Both the position numbers and the translations under genes were made by a program. This document shows positions 13,701 through 24,304 of a DNA stretch of 64,000 nt, one piece after another. Numbering within the stretch: position 1 is the first letter of the stretch; each line of letters begins with the position of its first letter. This DNA comes from Branchiostoma floridae (taxonomy: Eukaryota > Chordata > Leptocardii > Amphioxiformes > Branchiostomatidae). The DNA lies in NCBI RefSeq assembly GCF_000003815.2, contig NC_049979.1, positions 20,516,421-20,580,420 of the forward strand, in the 5' to 3' direction. A model generated the notes under the pieces. It had not been told where the DNA came from, made no database searches, and saw nothing but the letters and a program-made list of their open reading frames with translations.

Positions 13701-16700
13701 CTCTGACACTTTACTGGTTTCCAACTGGGAACCCCAAAACTTATGCGAAAATGCGGAAAAAAATTATTCCTTTGCAATCTATAGTATATATTTGCTCATT
13801 TTAAAGCTGCTTTGTATGATATGCTGTATGGTTGACTTTTTTTCTTTCTTCGGGAAAGGCCGAAAAATGATGCGCGCGCTGATGTAATCCATATAATCAG
13901 ATCAATAGGGCCTTAGATATAGCTGTAATTGAATTGTCTACATTGTTCCAATATGAAATTAGCATTCATTTAATGTCTTGATTTAAACAAAATACAGATA
14001 GCAACTACTTACGCAATGTACAGGCCTCATCAAGACGGCTGTTTTGTATTTCCCAGCGCAGAAGTGCCAGAATCTCATCCTCACCCACTTTTATACCAAG
14101 TTCCTGCCAAAATACAAGGAAAAAACTTAATTAATACAGTACCACATTCTGTACCTCTCCATATTACTGAGTATTGCATTGTTGTCATTTTGAATTGAAA
14201 ACATGTACATTGTGTATAATTTATGCAGAAGACTCTTATAAAAATTAGAAATATTTCAAAAAAGGTCAATGTAAAATATGCAACTTACTTGGAATTTTGT
14301 CAACAGATTTGTTGACTCGCTGATGAGAGGGACCAGGTATTTGGAATAACTAGAATGGGGCAAAAGGAAGTTATTTACTAAATATGATTATGAAGGTCAG
14401 ACATCCAGGTAAACAACATCTTACGATAATTCAATCTCTACAATTGGATAAGATTCGGAGATTACTTCTGGATGATTTGAGTGACATTCATCACTCCTCT
14501 TCAGCGTTACGAGAATGAAGTGAGTACTAGTGAAGAGTTTACAATTGATTGAATTTGTGGCTGAAACTTCTGTAGCATTACAATGGAAAACCCAAAAAAA
14601 TGTAAATGAACTTCATAGTGCGACAATTTCATGGCGAGATTCTTCATATTCAAAAAAAAAAAAGATTGCAATATCTATAATATTTCTTTTACATGTCACA
14701 TACATCCTTCAAGATAATGGTGTAGGAATGTTGCAAATCTACAATGCTTTTCAAGTATATTTTTTAGAGTGAAATCAGAGCATTACATGTGCAGAAATAA
14801 TGGTATGACAGGAGCTTCATCACCATCATGCAAGGTCCCATCATACTTTGTATGTATCCAACATCTAGCAATTCACAGGACTAATGCGCAGGGTACACCT
14901 TCCTGAACTAGTTGGAACTTATGAGGTACGATTATGTGTGTACATGTGGAGTTGACTGGACATGACAACACTCACGTATCAGCATCTGCTGACACCTCCA
15001 GCTCCTGCATAGTTTTCAGGATTGATGTTACACCTGTAGGGAGAGAGTGTTGACTGGTTGTCTTCATCTTAATTTCCTTTTCTGACAAACAATTCAATTA
15101 ACTGTGGCACTTCAGGCCTCGAAATACTTTTTTCAGCCAGGTTGCGCAGGCGGCAACCTGAATAAAAAACCAACTTGCGCCATCAGCATTTCAGGTTGCG
15201 CACTTCCAAGTTGTTACTTTCTCCGAATTAGCTGTAACTTATCCATTATCTGTAAAAACAGTTCATTTCAGTTGAAGAAATATAGCAAAAAAAAGATTCA
15301 GGGCAAATTAAGCGCATTTTTCTCAATAAACAACATCCATTTATCAATCTTTTGAAAATAAAGACTGTAACAAACATAATATCTCAATGAACCGTGAAAA
15401 AATCGCGACCTCCGTTGAACAGTGCCGACCGTGCGCCCCTCCCCAGTATAGTCATTGCCACACTAGCTGTTGTTTTTCCCGCATTCCACCAACAATATTG
15501 TCCCAAACAAGCAAAAAAAAGCTCCCAAATAAGCCTATACATGTACTTATCAGGACATTAGGCAGTCGTTGAGTTTTTGTAAACATTGTCAAAGTTTCAC
15601 GCTTTGCTGCGTGATTTTCCCCGCGAACACAGCGTTGGGACATCAGATATTCTACCAATAGCAGCGGCCAGGCGTGCTACGTCACGCCAAAATGGCCAAT
15701 GGAGTATGACTCTCGCGATTCGCGTCTCAGATGTGAGTTAGTGCGAGATTGCGCAAGAATTAAAATGGCGGCTCCATGGAGGCCGAAATCGGCAAATTTT
15801 GAACTTTGAGCGAAGTTTCTGGCGGAAAATTAGGGCTTACCAAAGGCATACATCCCAAAAACAGGGCGTAGATTTTCTGATATTTTTTACCAAAGGAACT
15901 TAAGGATCGTTTTGTTTACCCAAAAAATCTAGTTGCGCGCGGCGCAACCTGACTTTCTGAACAACTTGCGCACAGAGAAAACTACTTGCGCGGCAGGGGT
16001 GCGCAAGTGGTTAATTCGAGCCCTGCACTTAAGCATCCCAGCAAGACAAAGATCAAGACTTTGTCCAGTATCTGCATGTATGAGTTTGTGGTTGAAATAA
16101 CCATTAAAGTAGTGCATGTATACAATAGCAGACAGAACATATTACTAATGTATGTACACAACATGATGAGTTTGCCATTTAGAGATCACTACTCAAAAAC
16201 AACAAACACACCAAGATCACAACCAAAATTTAAAACATACAGTACAGTAGCTCCCACATGATATCTAAATCACACATTTGTAATATGAAACATTTTTTAA
16301 GAACTCTGTCATTCATACAATTATTTCACTAGGATATTGGTATAGTAGTGACAAACCAGTTCAGTTATTCCATAGATTCTGAGAGAGGTTGTCATAAGAG
16401 GATATCATAAAACCCCTCTGAAAGCCTCACCTTCTATATCCGAGTCAGGCTGACATGAAGCCAAGAGAGGCCAGAAGTAGTGGGCTCTCACTGACAGGTC
16501 CTGAATTTAACAATATCGAAGATGAACAAATTACTAAGATTGAAATTGACATGATCCTTGAAACAGACACAATCAACAAATTTCACATGAAAAGTAAGCA
16601 AAAAGGAATAAATGTAGCTGTTCATTGTCATTTCCAATTCAAAGTAGAAGTATACATGCACAACTGTATCTTAAAAGACTCTTACTTTGTCTTTCAGAAC

Positions 16701-19700
16701 TTTCACAATGCTGTAGGCATACTCTGCACAGAAAAGAAAAAAAGTCACAAATGGAGATAATGGAATTCTAGTCAGCACATTGATTAAAAATCATTAGACA
16801 ATCAAACCGCCAGTGTATGGGAACAAACCTTTTTTGTACTAAATTACATGGTATAGCTATTAAGTATTGTTGCAAGGTAAACATCCCAGTCAAACTCTGT
16901 AAGGCAGTCAGAAAATTTGAACCAAAATTCATGTCACTCAAATCGGATTGACAAGTAATGTAGGACTTATCAATGGGGGCATACCCTTTCACATCCGTAT
17001 CATCCTGATCAGAGTTTTTGTCGACAGAGACTCTGATGAAGATCCCTACTGATAGAATGTATCTGATTCTACCAGATCACAATCACTACTCTGACATATA
17101 TACAAAAAAAAGGTGGGAACACATTAACATGAACTGTTTGTGATTAACGTACCAGCATTGTTATCCTGTAGGGCACATTTCAGTGCAAACTGCAGGGGAA
17201 CAGTGTGGATTCCCCTCTCCTGGAGCTGGTCACAGTGCTTCACTAGGGTGTCTATGGGCTAGGGGGAGGGGGGTAAAAATTGACTTAGGATTAGGGGCAA
17301 CATCTTTGCTTTGAGTTGCAACAACAAAATATCAAGAGAAAACTTACAGCATGTTTTTTAAATAGTATATAGCATGTTTGTCCATGATACTCAGTGGTAA
17401 AAAAAATGGTAATAGGAAAGAAACATGGAAGGACAGAAGGAATGCATGAATGATGGAGAAACTATGAAAAAAGAAGGAATAGAGGACAGAAAAAAGAAAT
17501 AGCTGCAGAAGACTATGGAAATCTTAGCAAGCAATTTTAATTTCATTTGATTGCCGAACAACTTCACTACTTTACTAGATTGCTAAACTAAAAAACTCTT
17601 CATGGAGAATGTGCACTCTTTTGTGATATTCCAAACCACAAATGAATGAATAAGATAAGCCAAATGAAAAGATGGATTGATGACAGAACAGAGAAAGATG
17701 AAGACATGACCACTGCCTACCCTCTGGTGATACACCATGTTCCTGATGAAGAAGTAGCCGTTGTTGGGGTCCCCTGTACTCCCCTCCTCCCCAGCACTGC
17801 CCACAGCGGGGAGGGTCAGGAACACTTCAAATGCTGCGTCATCGCATTCCGCGATGATCAGCTGGGACACGGTGGCGATGGCGTCCTGCACGTACCCCTG
17901 GTCGTGACGGATCTTCTCAAGGAACTATGATGTCACAAGTGAGAATGGACATCAAAGAGTACATGTAAGACTTTTGTGGTAACTGCTGTTCTTTTTGAAC
18001 CCTAAGTCTTCAATGAACATGAACAAACACCTCGCATTATTCTTTTAGGTTTATGTACTATAAATATTTGTGGTGGTTTAATGTTTGCACTGTTTGCTAT
18101 GACCTCTTCCCTGTAAGCCCCAAACCACAGCAAAAATGATGGTTCTGTCTTCTGGCCATCTACCATTTGTTAGAATTGAGAACTCTGAACACAATTTATG
18201 CAAACTTAATTCCCTGCAGACTTAGAGGTCAGAGGCATTTACAGTATTGCAAAAACTCTTCTTTTTGGTGATTTGAAATTTTGATATTCAGAATTCCCTT
18301 TATTTTGTATCACTGTGAACTATGCAAAAATTCTTGTGCGTACATGTAAAACAGACAGTACTAACCTGTGGTATGTACTGTGAGTGCCCATGTGTGGCCA
18401 GACTGTACACTAGCTGAAGGTAGTCACTGTCCATCAGACTAGTCTCAGTCTTTTCCAGCTCTGATATAAACTGTACAAGGCAAACAAAAACAACACGTAC
18501 AATTATATATTCAATTCAATTTCCCAGTACAAAAGCAACCTCTAGCAACAAACAAAGGAAGTACAAGCTGATTTTCTTCAGTGTTGGTGCAAGTTAAGAA
18601 GAAGACTAAAAACAGAAAACCTTAACAGAAGGGAGGAGCAGGAAACAATTTTTGTGAACATCCATGAGATCTATGGCTTATACAATTTAAGCATATCTTA
18701 TCAAAAACCTTCAAACAGAGGCAACTTCTTAGCAAGAGCTAAAAAAAGACATGCATTTGATAATTGGACATTCACACATAACATGTTTTATTATTTAAGC
18801 AACACAGAATGAGGCCTACCTCTTCAATGGCCTGTATGTCCCCATGTTCAGCAAAGACACACAGTAGGGCAGTATATGTGTCTAGACTGGGCTCTATTCC
18901 AGTGTTTCTGTTACACACAACAAGAAAATTATTATGTTAGTTATAGTAGTTACAGCTTGTCTCACTAAAATGTCTTACATCAGAATTACAACGCTGTACA
19001 TCTTCAGTAAACAATTTGCTTAGAACAAAGTCGTATACTGAGTCAATTACATTGTATCTGAGCACACTTCACAATAGGTAGATATTTGGACTTACCTCAT
19101 AACATCCAAGATCCCCTTTGCATTTTCTATGTCCCTAAAAATGAAAGGAGCAAATAGAAGTCAAGTTTCAAGGCATAGGCATACATTAAGGTACTGTAGA
19201 TTCACTTTTAGTAAGATGTTCACCACGTACGTTTCCAAGTCTTGGCAAAAGCTATCCTAATAGTAATAGTCATTGATTTATGAATCAATACATCATAGGC
19301 AAATAAATACACAGCTAGGTACTGCTGACATGACTATTTCATACTCTATGGGTGCCATATGACAATGGTTAGGCAGGAACTTAACAAGAGTGTCAGAGGA
19401 TAAAAGACACCATCTTATATACAATTACCCTGCTCGGCCATGTCCGGTGATGAGTGCATTGAAAACAGCCTCAGTGATAGGGAAGTCCTTTGTCTTCATA
19501 AACTCCAACACTTTCCTGAAAGAAACAGGACATTTAGTAATGTAGTATATGTGTATCACTAGAGTTGCTCATACTCTACATGATCAGGAAATGATTTAGG
19601 AACTATGCGAGCCTCAACAATCTCTTACATATATATGGCTAACGCTAAAATTTATCAAGAATCCATCCTATTCAACAGTCCACAAAGTCATCTCACAATT

Positions 19701-22700
19701 AAACAATGAATCATAAAGTGTTCCTCAAGGGTCCATACCTGGCCCCCTCTATGTCTCCCTGCTGGCAGTACGCCATGACCAGGTGTTGGTACGTCACCTG
19801 GAAGGGAAGTCAGGTCAAGTTCAACTGTCAGTCAAGAAAGCTCTACAGTTTTGATCACAAGAACTCAAACAAAAATAACATGTTAAATACAGTTACTATA
19901 TATCAGCAAGAATGAAAATGTTACATATATAATCACTAGTAGGGCCCGATACAGCAGAGCTCGAAATTCATTTTTGGGATTAGGTGCACTGGTGCACCCA
20001 GCTTAATAAATTGGGTGCACCAAAACATTTTTGGGTGCACCACTTAGATTTAAGTAGAATGTCAAGAAATCCTACTAACAAAACCAAGTTACAAGCTATC
20101 AAATTCTTATACAAGTAACATGACAGACATTTTTATTATCTTTTTAACACTTAGATGTCAAGAATATGATGTATACTAGCATACTTGATACCTCTCCATA
20201 CATAAACCTAAGAAAATATTTGGGTGCACCCTGTGCACCCACTGAAAAAAATTGGGTGCACAGTTCCAATTTTGGGTGCACCTGGGTGCACATGCACCCA
20301 GTATTTCGAGCCCTGTACAGTAAATGCAGAAATTGTCCCATGGTTGAATGTTTGCAGTATTGTGGTATTGGGCTAATTTAATTAGCCCTAACATATAAGC
20401 CCCAACTAACACCTACTCTGTTAGGTTGTATGTCCTTTGCTTCCATGTTAGCCAGAAAGTCAGTGGCTGAAAACTTGTGTTCACTGTCCAGGTAGACCTT
20501 CAGCTGGGCATTGTAGTGACCCACATCATACTTAGCACCTAAAAAAGGAAAAGGACATTAAAATTAAAATTCATCGAAGATAATCTTTCCCATTGTCACA
20601 TGACAATCAGAGTTGACTGCCACTCAAAAGCTTCTCAAGCATACCCCATTAATTTCATGAGTATATACTATTTTTTCTTCCTTCAAACTTATGGGATAAG
20701 GTAGACATCAGATACATGTAGGACTATGAATGACTTCTAACATCTTGTGGTTTGTTTGGGTGCATACGAGTTACAAACTAATGAGTACTGTATACAGATA
20801 AAATTTTTACAGGAAAAATGACAATGGAATGAACATTTGCATACAATAATTAACTAAAATACTTCAAACCTGTCTCAGGCGAGTTTAAAAAATGGTCTTA
20901 GTAGATGGGTGGTCATTTTAGACAGGATTTTAATGGTCAGATGTGCAAAAATAACCCATATAAGGGACCACATAAAACTCAGTTTTACTAAAAGAGGCCA
21001 CGATGGTAGAATGGGTCACTAGCATATTTCTGAGTGCTGTAACTGTAAGATGCAGAGATTCAGAAGACAAGAGCATACCCATCTCTTCCATCTTGTTCCA
21101 CATCTGGTCCATGAGTGCCAGTTTGCTGTCCTTGGTCTCCTCAGACAGCATGGTACAGCTACGGAACAGCATCAGGGCCTGCTTGGAAGTGACCTGGTCT
21201 GGAGAGAGATGATAAAACCAAAATGGGGCCGTGTAGCACAGTGGTAGTGTATTCGGCCCGTGACCGAGAGGTCGCCGGTTCGAATCCGCCTCCGTGTTGC
21301 CGGTCTTGTGCCCTTGGGAAAGGCACTTTACACGACTTTCCTCACTTTACTCAAGTGAAAATGAGTCGTCCCTCGGATAGGACGTTAAATGGAGGTCCCG
21401 TGTTTGGGGAGAGCCACACCCCGGGCACGTAAAAGAACCCGCCACATGTGCGATGGTGCGATGTGGCGGATCAAACCATTCCGGCTAAAATGGGGTAGGG
21501 GATTTCCCGAGCAGCCTCGTAACCCCTGCTTCGCCTATTGAGTCAGTGAAGTCAAGCTTGCTTAAGCTTGATGTTTCTGACTTAGGGAGAAGAGATGCTG
21601 CTACAGTTATCGCTATGGGTTGCTCGTCATCAACATGATGGTAACATCAGGCCCTACGAACATGATTTAGAAAAAAAAAAAAAAATGGATGACTAGATCC
21701 AAGTAGAGTAAGATGCATGTATACTTTCCTCAGCTGAGCATTATGCTAAATTCATGAACTCAACAACCAAAATGTGTCGACCTTTCTAGGAATTTCAGGG
21801 ATGGAAGAAAACTTTCCCTATAGATTATGGTGAATGAAATATGATTATGGTGAATGAATAATGAAATGCAGCCCCTGAACCCCATTGTTTCTATCAAAAT
21901 AAATAATAAATTTATGAGGTATTCCTCAATACAAAGTACCAGGCTTTTAGCTAGGCATGCGTCAACGCGTCATTTAGACGCACTGTCCTAACAAACATAA
22001 GAAATCGGACGCAATACTTTTAAGCAAGACGCACTACGGACGCCCAAATTTTTCCTCCCAGCCTCAGTCAGGGCAAACATATTGTAATAGAAACAAAAAA
22101 ATCTTGGCTGAATTCTACAAAATATGCACCTCAAAATGCAGGAAATAGCATTTCAGAGGGTTATGATTTCAAAATTTTCCCCCGGACCCCCGCAATGCTC
22201 GCGCCGCAGATCACTCTGATTACTTTGGACGCCCTAAAATTAATTCCTAGCTAAAAGCCTGCAAAGTACGCATGCACAAGGTCAAAGGTGAAGACCCCTG
22301 AGACATAAACAAAATACATGTATGTATGGACAATGATGCAAAAGTACCCGGCGGAGAAATGAGAGTAGCCGGTGATTCCTGCCGCCTGCCGGCCGGTTCT
22401 GACAAGGCTGTGATATGCAAACTGGCCGGAAGCCATACGCATACGAACATGCATGTGTCCATGTACAAATGTAAGTGTAGTTATCATGACAAGAACTGTT
22501 TAAAAGGCAGGGGCATTCGCGTTTGACCTTGCACATGCATACTTTGAATCATGAACAACCTCCTAATATTGTTATACCCTACCTGAAGCAACCACGGCAT
22601 TGAACACTCTCTCTAACTTCGACTTGACAATTCTGCCCGTTCTTCTGACTGAAAAATCCAGTTCGCGTAGGAGCTGTTCAAACATGGCGGCCTGGCGTAC

Positions 22701-23424
22701 TGCATCCCGTGACGAGACCTGTGGCTCTGCGTCCTCCTGTTCCTTGACATCTTGCGGTCTGTGTAATGTTGTGCACAGGTATCTGGGGCTAAAGAATAGG
22801 GAGAAGGGGGAGGGGGGCAGTTGTATAACATTATATTTGGGGTACTGTAGCTTGGATACATTCTCTTAACTTGTACTACAATGTTGCATGTAATAGTGAA
22901 TTTCTCACTATATAAATAACTGCTGGGTTTTGTATTAGCTTTCATTTCGTTTAGTATTTGAAAAGGTTTATTTCTTATATAATAAATTCATGTCACGTCA
23001 AATTACATACATACACCCCCCACCCATCATCGTATCTTTGTGAAAGAAATGTTTATAATAATCATTCTAACGTTAATACAACTACCGAAGTGTCCTGACT
23101 TGCTGACAACACTATTTCTAGTTTTTATGTCCTCTGTTGTTGGACACAAGCTAGTTTGTTGCTATGTTCACGTTCATACCGCCTTGACCGGCCATGTGTG
23201 CAACAACACATATGACCTCCACCCCATGCGCACGCCGGTCGTCTGCAAAACATCGTGGTAAAACAGCCAAACAAGGACACTTACCGAGGAAACTGCGCTT
23301 TCTTTAGGTACTTTGATACAAGAAGTGCGTTCGACGAAGATAGCCTGGTTGTGCTTTGTCCAATTTGGCGACTTACAGCCGGTATTAAACGCACCAACTT
23401 CGCTGATCGTAAGAGCGCAGCCAT
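210..23424 (-). CDS. LRPPRC: LRPPRC, leucine-rich PPR-motif protein, complete 40-exon gene
   Basis: Mitochondrial pentatricopeptide-repeat protein; the family works with SLIRP to stabilise and present mitochondrial mRNAs. Assembled from splice sites, the coding exons total 4380 nt, divisible by three with every phase matching, giving about 1459 aa (human 1394 by recall). The start at 23424 gives MAALLRSAK, as in the human protein, followed by a basic presequence; an in-frame ATG at 23466 is a weaker alternative. Segments aligning with remembered human sequence include SVRRTGRI (exon 2), [14 protein letters not shown] (exon 6), AHYFWPLL (exon 13), [12 protein letters not shown] (exon 19), [17 protein letters not shown] (exon 27) and [14 protein letters not shown] at the C terminus. 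PPR helices recur throughout. Exon 31 encodes a Ser/Asp-rich linker. All splice sites are GT-AG except one GC donor after exon 17. No canonical AATAAA was seen downstream; ATTAAA variants lie at about 138-143 and 91-96. Confidence 0.96.
3755..4030. repeat. Unclassified interspersed repeat, copy 1
   Basis: In LRPPRC intron 34. Contains the diagnostic words ATAGCCGGTATAAGTGCCCT, AACACACCAGCT and, at its far end, GAAGATGTCCCTACTGTACT plus GAGTTCCACAC. Related words recur at 5150-5290 and 8045-8225, defining one family of about 250 bp. No terminal repeats or coding potential were recognised. Confidence 0.55.
5150..5290. repeat. Unclassified interspersed repeat, copy 2 (partial)
   Basis: In LRPPRC intron 32, same orientation as the copy at 3755-4030. 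Shares GCCTTTTGCCATAACAC and the end block GAAGATGCCCCTACTGTACT, CAACGAGTTCCACTAT. Confidence 0.5.
6290..6390. mobile_element. Remnant end of a pogo/mariner-like MITE
   Basis: GTGGTCACTTGTACAGGTTT followed by GACTGTA matches the inverted end of the complete MITE at 26071-26521 (CAGTCAAACC...GACCACC). Only one end is recognisable. Similar end fragments occur near 50590-50630 and 61765-61820. Confidence 0.4.
7134..7328 (+). repeat. 3' fragment of a SINE-like repeat
   Basis: In LRPPRC intron 29. Carries TTCACCAGGTGTAAAAAATG, GGTACCTGACTTCTGTGG and a tail reading ATGGATCTTTACCTTTA. No A or B box is present, so the tRNA-like head is missing. I classify it by resemblance of the body and tail to invertebrate SINE 3' ends; the family is not identified. 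Confidence 0.4.
8045..8225. repeat. Unclassified interspersed repeat, copy 3 (partial)
   Basis: In LRPPRC intron 27, same orientation as copies 1 and 2. Shares TGGCCAGTACTACCCTTTGG, AACACACCAGCTGCATAGGC and a diverged end block GATGAGGATGTGCTGTACTT. A short 30-bp piece of the same family (GTATAACCAACCTTCGGCAT) is also visible at 34468-34497. Confidence 0.5.
8293..15033 (-). CDS. LRPPRC: LRPPRC exons 14-27 (middle third)
   Basis: Coding exons in transcript order: 14976-15033, 14289-14349, 14013-14103, 13303-13403, 12853-12904, 12619-12725, 12420-12500, 12051-12140, 11586-11714, 10977-11116, 10634-10719, 9984-10191, 9418-9542, 8293-8399. Exon 23 reads [17 protein letters not shown], exon 26 contains [20 protein letters not shown] (human [20 protein letters not shown]), and exon 27 is one of the best conserved stretches. 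The segment around exons 16-18 is less similar to the human protein, so those borders rest mostly on splice signals and phase. Intron 26 contains the 40-bp minisatellite. Confidence 0.92.
8697..9010. repeat. 40-bp minisatellite in LRPPRC intron 26
   Basis: About eight near-perfect head-to-tail copies of a 40-bp unit: TACTGCTGATGGTGTTTCAG then TACCATGAAAAGTACACTGT. Diverged units continue on both sides (about 8590-8696 and 9011-9135), which shows the homogenised core sits inside an older, decayed array. Confidence 0.9.
12905..13302 (-). other. GC-AG intron (LRPPRC intron 17)
   Basis: Exon 17 ends GCAGAG followed by GCAAGG rather than GTAAGG, and the next exon opens after TTTGCAG. Using the GC donor keeps phase 0 on both sides (LAE / [10 protein letters not shown]) and avoids an immediate frame change. 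The flanking exon bases and the AAG that follows fit the strong consensus that GC donors need. Confidence 0.7.
15113..16025. mobile_element. Non-autonomous DNA transposon with CAGGCCTCGAAAT / ATTCGAGCCCTG ends
   Basis: Ends are inverted (CAGGCCTCGAAAT against CAGGGCTCGAAT) and flanked by a 5-bp direct repeat CACTT (15108-15112 and 16026-16030). Both subterminal regions are packed with TTGCGCA/GCGCAAC words. The middle holds a CpG-rich, promoter-like stretch with CCAAT (CCAATAGCAG), CTACGTCACG and AAAATGGCGGC. No transposase is encoded. A 5-bp duplication with CAG ends would suit hAT5- or Transib-like families; unresolved. It lies in LRPPRC intron 13. Confidence 0.7.
16431..23424 (-). CDS. LRPPRC: LRPPRC exons 1-13 (N-terminal third)
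   Basis: Coding exons in transcript order: 23285-23424, 22583-22782, 21079-21198, 20417-20538, 19739-19797, 19429-19515, 19096-19134, 18820-18907, 18366-18470, 17721-17924, 17153-17258, 16686-16723, 16431-16500. They encode the mitochondrial presequence and the first PPR block. Exon 4 reads [20 protein letters not shown] and exon 6 ends TGHGRAG, both close to human LRPPRC. Exons 7 (39 nt) and 12 (38 nt) are microexon-sized; they are accepted because they keep phase and continue the PPR alignment. Intron 2 is nearly all mobile-element sequence; introns 4 and 13 each carry one of the paired elements described separately. Confidence 0.93.
19955..20315. mobile_element. Non-autonomous DNA transposon with CAGAGCTCGAAAT / ATTTCGAGCCCTG ends
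   Basis: Inverted ends match those of the 15113-16025 element, and a 5-bp direct repeat TACAG flanks it (19950-19954, 20316-20320). Its interior shares nothing obvious with that element; instead GGGTGCACC words occur about ten times in both orientations. No transposase. It lies in LRPPRC intron 4. Confidence 0.68.
21225..21685 (+). mobile_element. tRNA-derived SINE, full length with poly(A) tail
   Basis: The head GGCCGTGTAGCACAGTGGTA and the box-B word GGTTCGAATCC form a pol III promoter of tRNA type. A body of about 330 bp follows, with GAACCCGCCACATGTGCGAT, ending in an A15 run. Possible target duplication AAATGG at each end is too short and too A-rich to rely on. It lies antisense in LRPPRC intron 2, starting only 26 bp from the exon 3 acceptor. 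Confidence 0.85.
21940..22261. mobile_element. hAT-like non-autonomous element, 322 bp
   Basis: Perfect 16-bp inverted ends CAGGCTTTTAGCTAGG and a perfect 8-bp target duplication CAAAGTAC (21932-21939, 22262-22269) fit the hAT superfamily. The interior repeats GACGCA words near both ends, as expected for subterminal transposase-binding sites. No transposase. Confidence 0.88.
22262..22548. mobile_element. Older inverted-repeat MITE, host of the hAT insertion
   Basis: Imperfect inverted ends of about 36 bp: AAAGTACGCATGCACAAGGT at 22263 and AAAGTATGCATGTGCAAGGT on the other strand ending at 22547. The hAT-like element has inserted at its left edge, so the first bases now also lie at 21932-21939. 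Superfamily not assigned. Confidence 0.65.
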
Positions 23425-23440
23425 TTTGAACCACGTGAGG
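23422..23440 (-). promoter_or_regulatory. E-box and YY1-like motif at the LRPPRC start codon
   Basis: On the minus strand CACGTG (23437-23432) lies 7 nt ahead of AAAATGGCTGC, which contains the LRPPRC initiator ATG (23424-23422). AAAATGGC(G/T)GC-type motifs overlapping the start codon are the classic YY1 arrangement in housekeeping and mitochondrial genes, and CACGTG is the core site for USF/MYC-type factors. No TATA box is obvious nearby. The motifs are seen directly; binding is inferred. Confidence 0.5.
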
Positions 23441-24304
23441 AACTGCAGTGATGCTTCTAATCGCATGGGGGCGCTTATCAGAATCCAGGATCCGTGCCCT
23501 CGCGGTGCATACAGGGTCCGAGCATTTAACCTAGACTCCTAGAGTGTCTTGTGCTTCTTTTAACTTGAGTTTGCTAAATCGTAACGTTATGACGAGTTCA
23601 GTTTCAACGTCGTACACTAAGGTTATGTTTTCGTGGCAGCCTTTGCAGACCGCAAAAATAAGGGAGAAAAAAATGATGCCGATATTATTATAAAGATGGT
23701 TGAGTTTGAAAATTGAAACCATAGTACGTTGTAACAAGAATCGGAGCAACAAAGGATGGTATCACAGCCATTCATTCCTGTAGCCAAGATCTAGGACTGC
23801 GCTTGTGTTGTAAAAGTGACACTAGTGTTGTCTATTTAATTAGTACCACTTACCAAGTTGGCAACTTCACTTATGGCTTCCATATTGGTGCAAAGAGTAC
23901 AGATATCCAATAGTTTCACTACCATGGAGGTCATAGCTACCTCGCTAATGTTACCTTTACAAGTAACATAACATATTACCCAATCTGGACTTTCTCGTCA
24001 GTTGACCATATTCGGAGGAAAAAACATCGAAAACCAGGCGAACATTAAGTCAAGTCAAGATTATTGCTCAACGATTGTAACAGGTACAATGTATTACTCT
24101 CCAAGCAGAGGTCGAGTCNNNNNNNNNNNNNNNNNNNNNNNNNNNNNNNNNNNNNNNNNNNNNNNNNNNNNNNNNNNNNNNNNNNNNNNNNNNNNNNNNN
24201 NNNNNNNNNNNNNNNNNNTCTGCTTGGAGAGTAACAATGTATGGCAAACTGCGTATAACTTACAACTACAAACTACTGACATAAGTATACTAACCTAACA
24301 TAAT
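23425..24304. other. LRPPRC upstream region with a 100-N gap
   Basis: No gene recognised. An assembly gap occupies 24119-24218. It is flanked by an inverted repeat: TTACTCTCCAAGCAGAGGTC on the left and TCTGCTTGGAGAGTAA on the right, so a fold-back element probably caused the break. The missing CRK 5' exon could lie in the gap. Confidence 0.6.

Noticed and set aside
21225-21300. A functional tRNA gene
   Set aside because: A and B boxes are present but the sequence continues into a SINE body with a poly(A) tail and lacks a full cloverleaf.
22600-22945. Alternative frames over LRPPRC exon 2 as a separate gene
   Set aside because: Only the frame with SVRRTGRI keeps phase with exons 1 and 3 and matches LRPPRC.
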